NCBI RefSeq assembly: GCF_013385635.1 | Contig: NZ_JACAPR010000011.1 | Span: 124,001-188,000 of the forward strand | Length of the DNA: 64,000 nucleotides | Source of the DNA: Pseudomonas gingeri | GTDB lineage: Bacteria > Pseudomonadota > Gammaproteobacteria > Pseudomonadales > Pseudomonadaceae | Direction: 5' to 3' | Shown: positions 27,308 to 35,315 of the stretch, in pieces | Layout of the letters: every line of letters starts with the position of its first letter | How positions within the stretch are numbered: the first letter of the stretch is position 1 | Position numbers and translations under genes: made by a program | Notes under the pieces: model-generated | Databases searched by the model: none | What the model saw: the letters and a program-made list of their open reading frames with translations, nothing else | Told to the model about the DNA's origin: nothing

Positions 27308-28231
27308 ATGAAATTGAATCCCCGCCAATTGGAAGCCTTTCGAACAGTTATGCTCACCGGTAGCATGACCATCGCGGCGGAAGCACTACAGATAACTCAG
27401 CCGGCTGTCAGCAGGCTTATCCGCGATCTTGAGTCGGCACTTTCTCTTCGACTGTTTCGTCGCGAAGGCAATCGCCTCATTCCCGGCGCGGAAGCGCAGG
27501 TCCTGTATGGTGAAGTCGACAAGTTCTATCAAGGTATCGAGCGAATCGAGCGTGTTGCCGAGGACCTGGCAACGCTGCGTACCGGCACGTTGAGAATCGC
27601 TTCGATGAGCACCCTGGGCCTGAGTGTCGTGGCCGAAGGTGTGTGCCGTTTTACTCGCAGGCACCCCGAGGTCAGAACCTCCCTGGATGTGCGCAATTCT
27701 CCGGGCATCCTGGAGCTGACATCGGCGAACCAGATCGATATCGGTTTCGTGCAGATCCTTTCGGGAGAGTATCCCGGGATCCAGGTGGTGCCCCTGCCTC
27801 CCATCAGCGCGGTGTGTGTGATGCCGGTCGACGATGCACTGGCCGCTAAAGAGGTCGTCACCCTTGATGACTTGCACGAGCGGCGGCTGATTACGCTCAA
27901 TACCAACAATCCGTTGCAGCGGCGCATTACCTCGGCATTGGAGGCTCGGGGCGTTACAGGTATTTCCTCGGTGGAAACCACGGCGGCCCACGCGGCGTGC
28001 GGCATGGTTTCGGGAGGGCTCGGGCTGACGATCTGCGATCCGTTTACGGCGTCCTACTCGAAGTACCCGGGCATTACCTTCAGAAAGCTCGATCAGGACA
28101 TTCCCTTCGAGATTTCCATGGTGTTCCCCAGCCACCAGCAACGCTCGCAGTTGACGGCGGACTTCATGCGAGTCATGGAAGGCATCTTCAAGTCGGAATT
28201 CATTTCCATGATTCCCCGTGAGGCCTATTAG
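27308..28231 (+). CDS. LysR-family regulator of the opine (OccR/NocR) branch
   Basis: 307 aa. The start MKLNPRQLEAFRTVMLTGSMTIAAEALQITQPAVSRLIRDLESAL matches the N-terminal pattern of OccR and NocR, the octopine and nopaline catabolism regulators ([34 protein letters not shown]). The effector domain runs from LRIASMSTLGLSVVAEGVCRF. It faces the peptide-type importer plus ArgH-like lyase operon across 194 bp that contains an ATAA-N7-TTAT dyad. Likely activates that operon when an opine-like inducer is present; inducer not known. Confidence 0.86.
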   Translation: MKLNPRQLEAFRTVMLTGSMTIAAEALQITQPAVSRLIRDLESALSLRLFRREGNRLIPGAEAQVLYGEVDKFYQGIERIERVAEDLATLRTGTLRIASMSTLGLSVVAEGVCRFTRRHPEVRTSLDVRNSPGILELTSANQIDIGFVQILSGEYPGIQVVPLPPISAVCVMPVDDALAAKEVVTLDDLHERRLITLNTNNPLQRRITSALEARGVTGISSVETTAAHAACGMVSGGLGLTICDPFTASYSKYPGITFRKLDQDIPFEISMVFPSHQQRSQLTADFMRVMEGIFKSEFISMIPREAY

Positions 28232-28272
28232 ACGGGCACCGCCGGAATCGGGCGCGTGGGATGCGCTGGCAA

Positions 28273-28896
28273 TCAGGAGTCCTGTCCGACTTGGAACAGC
28301 TGCTCGAATCCTTGCAGCGTGCTGTCGACAAAACGCTCGTCGGTAGTACCGGCGGGGAAGTGCAGGACGTTGTGGATGACCAGCGAGGCCAGGCCATGGA
28401 TGTATGACCAACTGGAGAGAGATGCCCGACGGACCTCGGCGCTGTCGATCTCGCAACCGAGCAGTTCGGCGATGATGCGCTTGAGTTCACCGAAGGCCTC
28501 CTCGCGCGCGCTGCGCAGTTGCGGGATCATCCCGCCGTCGGCGAACTCAGGACCGAACATCAGTTGGTAGAGCGCCGGATTTTTCCGGGCGAAACCGAAG
28601 TAGGCCAGGGTAGCGTTGCGCAGCCGTTGCTTGCCGGCGCTCTGCGCATCCTTGATGACCAATGTACGGCCCAGTTCGTGGAAGCCCTGGGCCGCCAGGT
28701 GACCGATCAGTTCGCCGCGATTGGCGTAGTGGTGATAAGCCGCGGTGGCGCTCACGCCGACCCTTTCCGATACCGCCCTGAGCGACAGCCTGGTCGGTCC
28801 CACTTCTTCGAGCATCTCCCGCGCAGTGGCCAGCAACTGCGGAGCCAGATTGCCCACATGGTAGGTTTCGCGTGTACGGGGAGGTGTCTTGGTCAT
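28273..28896 (-). CDS. TetR-family transcriptional regulator
   Basis: 207 aa from the ATG at 28896 (MTKTPPRTRETYHVGNL); an ATG at 28944 would add 16 residues without a better ribosome site. The N-terminal DNA-binding domain is APQLLATAREMLEEVGPTRLSLRAVSERVGVSATAAYHHYANRGELIGHLAAQGF. The C-terminal domain resembles the TetR_C_33/WHG group (NPALYQLMFGPEF). It is divergent from the FAD oxidoreductase gene and probably represses it through the palindrome at 29089-29103. Ligand unknown. Confidence 0.85.
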   Translation of the reverse strand: MTKTPPRTRETYHVGNLAPQLLATAREMLEEVGPTRLSLRAVSERVGVSATAAYHHYANRGELIGHLAAQGFHELGRTLVIKDAQSAGKQRLRNATLAYFGFARKNPALYQLMFGPEFADGGMIPQLRSAREEAFGELKRIIAELLGCEIDSAEVRRASLSSWSYIHGLASLVIHNVLHFPAGTTDERFVDSTLQGFEQLFQVGQDS

Positions 28897-29088
28897 CGGT
28901 GCGGGTGCGTCATCAGGGCATGGAACAGGCTGAAATCCTAACATGGGGAAGCATCTTGACAGTGTAAAGATATGTCCTTAACTTTCGCTCCATGGAAAGG
29001 CCGGAGGGGGAAGCTCTCGGGTAGTCGCCTGAAAAGGGCGGCATACGGGCAGGGAGCCTGGGCTACAGGCCGGTTTTTCTGACTGAAT

Positions 29089-29103
29089 CTTATCGGTGAT
29101 AAG
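29089..29103. promoter_or_regulatory. Candidate TetR operator overlapping the oxidoreductase leader
   Basis: CTTATCGGTGATAAG has perfect 6-bp arms around GGT. It ends 13 bp before the ATG of the FAD oxidoreductase, where a bound repressor would block transcription or its start. The TetR gene is the nearest regulator, 192 bp away. The dyad is seen; the binding partner is inferred. Confidence 0.5.
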
Positions 29104-29116
29104 TTAGAGGTGAATC

Positions 29117-30637
29117 ATGAAGCACTATGACGCCGTGGTAATCGGCGCCGGCAATGCCGGATTGACGGCGGCGACGGCCTTGCAGCGTGGCGGTTGCCGG
29201 ACGCTGTTGCTCGAACGCCACAACATTCCCGGTGGCTGCGCGACGTCCTTTGTGCGCGGTGACTTCGAGTTCGAGGTGGCCTTGCACCAGCTCAGTGGCC
29301 TGGGTACCGAAGACAAGCCGTTCATCATGCGCCAGCTGTTCGAGAAGCTGGGGGTGATGGACAAGGTGGCATTCGTGCAGGAGCACGCGCTATACCGGCT
29401 GGTGGTTCCCGGGGAAATCGATATCACCCTGCCGGCGAGCTGGTCCGGTATACGGCGCACGCTGCAGCAGTTGTTCCCGGCCGAGAGCGAGGCCATCGAG
29501 CGGTTCCTGGTGGTTTGCGAAAAGGTCACCCTGGAAAGCTTCACCACCTTGCCCCAGGCACGCCGCTCCAACAGTGAGGCGGCGCTCAAGTCGATGTGCC
29601 CGTACTTCGTCGAGTACGGCTTCCGGCCGCTGAAGGAGGTGCTCGACGAGTTCTTCGACGACGCCAGGCTCAAGAGCGTTCTGGCGACCTACTGGCTCTA
29701 CCTCGGCGTACCGCCGAGCATGCTGCCGTTTTCCGATGTGGCGGCGATGATCTACGCCTATGCGGTGTTCAAGCCCTGGCATATCAAGGGCGGCTCCCAG
29801 GCGATGTCCAGCGCGCTGGTGGAGTCGTTCCTCGAAGCGGGCGGGGAAGTGCGCTTCAACTGCGCCGTGGAACGGATCATCACCGCTGAGGGGCGGGTCC
29901 GGGGTGTGCGCCTGGAGGGTGGCGAAACCGTCACCTGCGCTGCCGTGGTGTCCAACGCCAGCCCGCTGGTGACCTTCCACGAACTGCTGGATCTCGACGA
30001 GCCACCACCGAGCGTCCAGCAGGATTTCCGCTCCCGGCGCATGGGTACTTCCGCCTTCGTGATCTATCTGGGGCTTGACTGCACGCCCGAGGAACTGGGT
30101 GTGCAGACCGCCTCCAGCTTTATCTACGAAACGCTGGACGAGGAGGCGATCCACCAGCGCATGGGCAGCCTGGAACCGCCGTTGGGCGGCATGCTCACGT
30201 GCTACAACTTCGAAGACCCCGACGCCGCGCCCGCCGGAAAAAGCCAGGTGGTGCTGGTGTGCCTGCAATACGGCGAGGTGTGGAAGTCGGTACCGCCGGA
30301 GCGTTATGCGCAGACCAAGTTTGAATTTGCCGAGAAGCTGATCGGCGTGATCGAGAAGGTCTACCCGAAGGTGCGCCAGTACATCGAGGAAGTAGAAGTG
30401 GCCACGCCGCTGACCATGATGCGTTACCTGAACACTCCTGGCGGCGCCATCTACGGCTTCCAGCAGAGCATCCAGGATTCGCCGCTGCTGCGCGAGCGCC
30501 TGGATGCGGTGCCTGGGCTCTATATCGCCGGATCGTGGACCTCCATGGGCGGTTTCCAACCGACTTACCTGGCGGGCGAGTCCACCGCCAGGGCGGTGCT
30601 CAAACAGTTGAAAGTCAAGGAGGTGCAGCATGCCTGA
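29117..30637 (+). CDS. Phytoene-desaturase/retinol-saturase-like FAD oxidoreductase
   Basis: 506 aa. The N-terminal dinucleotide-binding motif VVIGAGNAGLTAATALQRGG is followed by LLERHNIPGGCATSF, and the C-terminal FAD motif is LYIAGSWTSMGGFQPTYLAGESTARAVL. Length and motifs fit the carotenoid isomerase/desaturase and retinol-saturase superfamily (NAD(P)/FAD-dependent saturation or isomerisation of C=C bonds). No carotenoid genes are present. It overlaps the next gene, a ferredoxin-type reductase, by 8 bp, so the pair likely forms an electron-transfer couple. Substrate not inferable. Confidence 0.85.
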   Translation: MKHYDAVVIGAGNAGLTAATALQRGGCRTLLLERHNIPGGCATSFVRGDFEFEVALHQLSGLGTEDKPFIMRQLFEKLGVMDKVAFVQEHALYRLVVPGEIDITLPASWSGIRRTLQQLFPAESEAIERFLVVCEKVTLESFTTLPQARRSNSEAALKSMCPYFVEYGFRPLKEVLDEFFDDARLKSVLATYWLYLGVPPSMLPFSDVAAMIYAYAVFKPWHIKGGSQAMSSALVESFLEAGGEVRFNCAVERIITAEGRVRGVRLEGGETVTCAAVVSNASPLVTFHELLDLDEPPPSVQQDFRSRRMGTSAFVIYLGLDCTPEELGVQTASSFIYETLDEEAIHQRMGSLEPPLGGMLTCYNFEDPDAAPAGKSQVVLVCLQYGEVWKSVPPERYAQTKFEFAEKLIGVIEKVYPKVRQYIEEVEVATPLTMMRYLNTPGGAIYGFQQSIQDSPLLRERLDAVPGLYIAGSWTSMGGFQPTYLAGESTARAVLKQLKVKEVQHA

Positions 30638-31793
30638 GCAGAACCTGATGGACCTGGTCGCCGGCTACCGCGAGGCCCGGCAGGCCAAGCAGACCCTGGA
30701 GCAGACCGGGACCGACTTTCACGAAGTCAGGGGCGAGGTCGGCGGCATGGTCGTCCAGCTGCATCCGAAACGCCTGCAACTGGAAGTCGCCGAGATCATC
30801 GAGGAAACCGCCAGCACCCGCACGCTGCGGGTGGTCGCCGCCGATCGCAAGGCGTTGCCGCCGTTCCTGGCCGGGCAGTACATCAACCTGTTCGTGGACA
30901 TCGACGGCGTCGCGACGGCCCGGCCCTACGCGATTTCCTCGTCACCTTCGCAGCCGGGTTACTACGACCTGACGGTGAAGCGTGCGCGGGATGGCTATGT
31001 CTCCCATTACCTGTTGGACCGGGTGGTGGTGGGCCAGCGGTTGCTCAGCTCCGGCCCCATGGGGACTTTCCATCACAACCCGCTTTACCATGGCGACGAT
31101 CTGGTATTCCTCGCCGGCGGTTCCGGCTCCGCACCCGCCCGCAGCATCCTGGAGGATCTGCTCGATCGTGGTCTGGCGTACCGCTTCCATCTCATCTACG
31201 TAAACAGCCATCTCGACGACGTGATTTTCGACGAGGCGTTTCGCGCTCTGGCCCGGAAGCACGGAAACTTCACGCTCACGCACGTGATCTCCCGCCCGCC
31301 TGCCGATTATCAGGGGCATAGGGGTCGATTGAGTCAGGCGCTGCTACAGGACCTGCTGGGTGACGTCGGCGACAAGATGTTCTACATCTGTGGTCCGACA
31401 CCGTTCAACGACCACTGCATCGCGCTGCTCACGGCGCTGGACGTCAAGCGTCGACGCATCCGGGTCGAGGCCAACGGTGCGCCGAATGCCCCGGAGGAGC
31501 AGCCCGGCTGGCCGCAAGGCGTTGCCCTGGACGATGAAGTGACGGTGACCGTACAAGGCCGTGGCGCTTTCAAGAGCCGGGTGGGGGAGCCGTTGCTCAA
31601 TGCCCTGGAGCGCAACGGCTATTTCGCCGAGAACGCCTGCCGTTCCGGTGAGTGCAGCCTGTGCCGGATCAAGCTGGTTTCCGGGTCGGTGTTCAACCCC
31701 CGGGAGGCGCACCTGCGCAAGTCCGACCGGGATTTCGACTGGTTCTATTCCTGCGTGGCGTTTGCCACCGCGGATATCGAGATCCTGCTCTAG
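30630..31793 (+). CDS. Ferredoxin-NAD(P)H reductase with C-terminal 2Fe-2S domain
   Basis: 387 aa with the strong ribosome site AAGGAGGTG. About 45 N-terminal residues of unrecognised helix precede an FNR-type flavin domain (PPFLAGQYINLFVDIDG, RPYAISSSPS), an NAD-binding domain (LVFLAGGSGSAPARSILEDLLDRG, KMFYICGPTPFNDH) and a plant-type 2Fe-2S ferredoxin at the C-terminus with cysteines in CRSGECSLCRIKL and YSC. This order (FAD, NAD, Fd) is that of class IB reductases such as vanillate or hydroxylating dioxygenase reductases. It probably feeds electrons from NAD(P)H to the partner flavoprotein upstream, or to an oxygenase elsewhere. Confidence 0.9.
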   Translation: MPEQNLMDLVAGYREARQAKQTLEQTGTDFHEVRGEVGGMVVQLHPKRLQLEVAEIIEETASTRTLRVVAADRKALPPFLAGQYINLFVDIDGVATARPYAISSSPSQPGYYDLTVKRARDGYVSHYLLDRVVVGQRLLSSGPMGTFHHNPLYHGDDLVFLAGGSGSAPARSILEDLLDRGLAYRFHLIYVNSHLDDVIFDEAFRALARKHGNFTLTHVISRPPADYQGHRGRLSQALLQDLLGDVGDKMFYICGPTPFNDHCIALLTALDVKRRRIRVEANGAPNAPEEQPGWPQGVALDDEVTVTVQGRGAFKSRVGEPLLNALERNGYFAENACRSGECSLCRIKLVSGSVFNPREAHLRKSDRDFDWFYSCVAFATADIEILL

Positions 31794-31820
31794 CAACGCT
31801 ACGAGTCTGTTGGGTTGTCA

Positions 31821-31858
31821 GGCCTGCTCAGGCGCCACGCCATAACGCGGAGCAGGCC
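31821..31858 (+). terminator. Inverted repeat after the ferredoxin reductase gene
   Basis: GGCCTGCTC (31821-31829) and GAGCAGGCC (31850-31858) form a perfect 9-bp stem with a 20-nt loop, 28 bp beyond the reductase stop. No T-run follows, so it is not a classical intrinsic terminator; it may stabilise the 3' end or be a REP-like element. Low confidence as terminator. Confidence 0.35.
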
Positions 31859-31881
31859 GGGCGTTGGCGAACCTTGGCGCG

Positions 31882-32222
31882 AGCGCGCGGCGACGTGTGC
31901 AAATGGCGCTAGCCTACGCGAGGGAAAACCTCGGCGGCGTCCTGTCCGTCGAGACCCTGGCCGAAGCGGCGCGACTGAGCCCGCGTCAATTCAGTCGGGT
32001 GTTTCGCGAGGAGACCGGCCAGTCGCCGGCCAAGGCCATCGAGCGTCTGCGCGTCGAGGCTGCACGACTGTTGATGGAGACAACGTTGCACCCGATAGAA
32101 GTCATTGCCCGCGAAACCGGGTTAGGTGACCGGGAACGCATGCGCCAGGCATTTCTCGGGCATTCGGGCAACCGCCGCAAGCGATACAGCGAACCTCGGC
32201 GAGGGTTGCGTCGGCGTTGTGA
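31882..32222 (+). pseudogene. Remnant of a GlxA-type AraC regulator, frameshifted
   Basis: The conserved AraC DNA-binding part reads RRRVQMALAYARENLGGVLSVETLAEAARLSPRQFSRVFREETGQSPAKAIERLRVEAARLL up to ERMRQAF. At about 32155-32157 the frame breaks; one base earlier or later the expected ending RAFGQPPQAIQRTS continues in another frame to a TGA at 32220-32222. The pattern suits loss of one base in CTG-CGG. The N-terminal DJ-1/PfpI-like half of such a regulator is missing altogether. So this is a doubly broken gene: truncated and frameshifted. Confidence 0.75.
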
Positions 32223-32294
32223 GGGGTTGTTGCGTCCCGGTTGCTGCATAGCACGCCGTCGACGCAGGCACGGGCGTTTCTGTGACTCCAGGGT

Positions 32295-33146
32295 TCAACG
32301 CCCGGGCACGTCTTCACGCGTCAACTCAAAGGGCCGGGGGGAGAAACCGAGTCGGTCACGGGCATCCGAATGGTCGAAGACCAGATCCTGGTTCATGCGC
32401 TCCACCAAGGCACTTGAAAGATGCCGGTAGCGTGGCAGGCAGCGCATGAGCGAAACCAGTGTGGCCAATGTCCTGGTAGATAGCGCCAGCGTATGTTCCG
32501 GGCGCCCCAGGGCCTGGAACAGGCGGCTCACCATCGTGTGATAAGGCAAGGTTTCTGCCCCGGACAGGTTGTAGGCACCACTGTTCAGGTCGGGAAGGGT
32601 CATGGCTGACAGACACGCCCGGACAACATCCTCGGCATGTACCGGCTGGCGTAATCCGGTGCTGCCACCGATCAACGGGAAGAATCCGAAACGTCGAATG
32701 AAGCGGGCAATCTCGGTAATGTTCTGGTCGCGAGCAAATCCGTAGATCATTGTCGGTCGCAGGATCACCCACTGGATTTTCCGTTCGAGCGCCCACTTCA
32801 CGAACTGTTCTTCCGCATCTTTCAGGCGCAACGCCAATTGTCTTTCCCCGGCGTCTGGCGATGCTTCCTTGGTAAAGCGGCTGGTGGAAGACAAGACGAC
32901 CACACGCTGGACGCCGGTGTTGGCGATACGATCCAGATACTCCGGTACAACCCAGATGGGTGCCAGTGATAGGAAGGTATCCAGTGCGAGTCCATGCCAG
33001 TCGCCGATATTTTGCCAGCTGACACCTGGGCGGGAGGCATTGGCGCTGCGCCGGGTGAATGCGGTTGTCTGATGGCCCGCCTGCATCAGAGACGGTAGCA
33101 GGTGCTCGCCCAGGAAGCTGGAACCGCCCAATATGCCTATGCGCAA
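32295..33146 (-). CDS. NAD-dependent epimerase/dehydratase (extended SDR)
   Basis: 283 aa. It starts MRIGILGGSSFLGEHLLPSL, a Rossmann motif of the epimerase type (GGSSFLG), has VVLSSTSRF near residue 83 and LRPTMIYGFARDQN, where Thr-Met-Ile-Tyr-Gly corresponds to the PTxxYG element. The classical YxxxK lysine is not obvious, so catalysis is uncertain. Last gene of the polysaccharide operon, 1 bp from the glycosyltransferase stop. It probably modifies a nucleotide sugar or a lipid-linked saccharide (WbbL-neighbour type), which is inference from position. Confidence 0.75.
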   Translation of the reverse strand: MRIGILGGSSFLGEHLLPSLMQAGHQTTAFTRRSANASRPGVSWQNIGDWHGLALDTFLSLAPIWVVPEYLDRIANTGVQRVVVLSSTSRFTKEASPDAGERQLALRLKDAEEQFVKWALERKIQWVILRPTMIYGFARDQNITEIARFIRRFGFFPLIGGSTGLRQPVHAEDVVRACLSAMTLPDLNSGAYNLSGAETLPYHTMVSRLFQALGRPEHTLALSTRTLATLVSLMRCLPRYRHLSSALVERMNQDLVFDHSDARDRLGFSPRPFELTREDVPGR

Positions 33147-33147
33147 T

Positions 33148-34092
33148 TCAGGTCTCTTTTCGCAGGGTCAATGTATTCGACAACCGGATAACGGCGTGAC
33201 GCAGGACCATCAGGCTGAATCGAAACCAGACCCCAATGACCACGACGATCCACAGGAAGACGGAATATCGCTGACGGAAAAATTTCCGGTAGAAATGCAG
33301 GATCCCACGGTGTTTGTGCCACTCGACGAAATAGGGACGGTCACGACTGCAGCCACCGAACACATGGGTTATCCGTGCATCCGGCACGAATAGAATACTC
33401 CAGCCCGCCTGGCGAAAGCGCATGCACCAGTCCAGATCTTCGCAATGCAGAAAGTAGTCCTCATCCCAGAGCCCGACGTTCTCGATAGCTTCGCGCTTGA
33501 CCAGCATGCAAGCCCCGGAAATGGCTTCGACGACAATCGGCGCGGTCGGTAAAGGTTCCTTGTGCAGTAAAAAGTCGGCAAACACCGCTGGGAAAAAACG
33601 CGTGAACCGTGAAAGTCCGAAGGCTCGCATGAAAGCCCGTTTGGGTGTCGGAAACACTCGGCGTCCACCGGCTTGTTCGGTACCGTCCGGATTGCACAGG
33701 AAACCTCCAACCACACCGATCTCCGGTGAGCGGTGCAGCGCCAGTAGCAGGCGGCCCATGGCATCAACGGCCAGTACGGCGTCCGGATTCAGGAACAATA
33801 AATTGGGCGCAGTTGACAGTCTGGCCCCCTGGTTGCACGCCACGGCGAAGCCGAGATTGGCTGTGTTACGCAGGATCTGCAGCGCGTTGCCAGAGGCGCG
33901 AGAGCTCTCCAGCGTCATCAAGCTATCATCGTGGGAGCCGTTATCCACCACGATGACTCTGCAAGCGCCGGCGGCAAATGCCGAATCGACACATGCAGCC
34001 AATAGTCCACCTGCGTTGTAATTGACGATGATCACGTCACACTCGCCAGGTAACGGAGACTGGGACCGTTCATCAGCGGTGGGTCGTTCCAT
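33148..34092 (-). CDS. Glycosyltransferase family 2 (rhamnosyltransferase-like)
   Basis: 314 aa from the ATG at 34092 (MERPTADERSQ), which places the GT2 core right at the N-terminus: CDVIIVNYNAGGLLAACVDSAF, VVDNGSHDDSL, LGFAVACNQGARLS, LFLNPDAVL (DxD-like NPD), and WDEDYFLHCEDLDWCMRFRQAGW. The C-terminus has a hydrophobic segment (VFLWIVVVIGVWFRFSLMV) that may anchor it to the inner membrane. This is the WbbL-like layout. A start at 34206 overlapping the upstream stop as ATGA is possible but adds an unlikely N-terminus. Donor sugar unknown. Confidence 0.85.
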   Translation of the reverse strand: MERPTADERSQSPLPGECDVIIVNYNAGGLLAACVDSAFAAGACRVIVVDNGSHDDSLMTLESSRASGNALQILRNTANLGFAVACNQGARLSTAPNLLFLNPDAVLAVDAMGRLLLALHRSPEIGVVGGFLCNPDGTEQAGGRRVFPTPKRAFMRAFGLSRFTRFFPAVFADFLLHKEPLPTAPIVVEAISGACMLVKREAIENVGLWDEDYFLHCEDLDWCMRFRQAGWSILFVPDARITHVFGGCSRDRPYFVEWHKHRGILHFYRKFFRQRYSVFLWIVVVIGVWFRFSLMVLRHAVIRLSNTLTLRKET

Positions 34093-34202
34093 TGCATTCA
34101 ATATCGTTACTCCATTGGTCGCGCTTGTCTTCAGACAAGGGCGTGACCACCAGCTGGCAGTGCCTTGCAACGCGGGCCCCGGCGATCCATGAGCCCGATC
34201 AC

Positions 34203-35315
34203 TCATGGTATGGCCACGGAGAAACGTGCTCTCCATGAGTTGTCGCAGCGAAAACGCCGGGTGTGTTCTTCCGGTTCATCGAAGCTCAGGGCCTGATCCA
34301 TGGCATGGCGTATGTCTTCCGGTCCGCCCAGCAGAAAGGTGCCTGGATAAGCGTCCCTGCCAACCATCTCTCCGAAAGCCGTACTGATTACCGGCAAGCC
34401 CAGTGCGCGGTACTCGTAGTACTTGATAGGGTCTACGAACCGCGTCAGGGCATCGCACTTGAATGGGATCAGGCCGATGTCGAAGTCGGCCATGGCCTTC
34501 ATCGCTTCCTCATGGGAGACCTCGCCACTGACATGGATATTGCTGGGCAGGTGCGCAGGTAGGCGGGTGTGCAACGGGCCGATCAGGCGTATTTCGGCGT
34601 GGGGGTAGGCCTTGGCCAATGCCACCACTATTTCCCAGGCAAACCACTTGGCGATGGTGCCTACATAGCCGAGGACCGGGTTGTCCAGGCGGGTACTGCG
34701 TTTCTCCCGTCTCTGCGGAAGACGTTCGGTAGCGCAAGCGTTGCCGAGGAGTTTGACGTTGCCTGACAGCGCCGACATCTGCGCCTGTAGCGCCGACGAA
34801 GAGGTCAGTACCATCGAGACTGCCCGGGCCGTCGACTGCTGGCGGCGCTCCATGGCCTTGCGCGAAAGACCCTGGTAGAACTCGGAAAAATTATCCATGG
34901 CGTCATAGAAGCTTGCTTCGAAGATCGGTTCCCGCAGCAGCCTGGATGCCAGGCTCGAAGGCTTTCCGATACCCAGTAACGTGGGGTGTCGAGCGAAGCG
35001 GCGAGCCTGGACAATAATGGGCTGCCACAGGGGACGATTGATCCATCCCGAACCGGGAATGGGTTCTATCGGCAGGGCGCGAGGCTGGAGAACGGTCAGC
35101 CAGGAAGGCGTCTCGGGATAGGTCGGGCGTGGGTGTGTTGCGCCTGCCGATGCCAGGCGCAACTGGCGCAGGTCACCGAGTGCCGGAAAACGGGTGGGAT
35201 AAGGCTCTATCCAGAGCACCGGCTCGTCGGTTTTTTCATGGAAGCAGCGCACCAGCTCATGGGAACGTTGGCTGAAGCTGTGCCAGGGCATCGGTGAGAG
35301 ATAGATCAGGCGCAT
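34203..35315 (-). CDS. Glycosyltransferase, GT-B fold
   Basis: 370 aa starting MRLIYLSPMPWHSFSQRSHELVRCF. N-terminal half: FYDAMDNFSEFYQGLSRKAMERRQQ with TSSSALQAQM; C-terminal half: LGYVGTIAKWFAWEIVVALAKAYPHAEIRLIGP and DIGLIPFKCDALTRFVDPIKYYEYRALGLPVIST, the donor-binding signature of GT-B enzymes of the TuaH/GT4 kind. It overlaps the wecB-like gene by 13 bp, so coupled. Closely resembles the N-terminal half of the two-domain transferase at 36425. Adds a sugar during polysaccharide assembly at the cytoplasmic membrane face; linkage unknown. Confidence 0.82.
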   Translation of the reverse strand: MRLIYLSPMPWHSFSQRSHELVRCFHEKTDEPVLWIEPYPTRFPALGDLRQLRLASAGATHPRPTYPETPSWLTVLQPRALPIEPIPGSGWINRPLWQPIIVQARRFARHPTLLGIGKPSSLASRLLREPIFEASFYDAMDNFSEFYQGLSRKAMERRQQSTARAVSMVLTSSSALQAQMSALSGNVKLLGNACATERLPQRREKRSTRLDNPVLGYVGTIAKWFAWEIVVALAKAYPHAEIRLIGPLHTRLPAHLPSNIHVSGEVSHEEAMKAMADFDIGLIPFKCDALTRFVDPIKYYEYRALGLPVISTAFGEMVGRDAYPGTFLLGGPEDIRHAMDQALSFDEPEEHTRRFRCDNSWRARFSVAIP

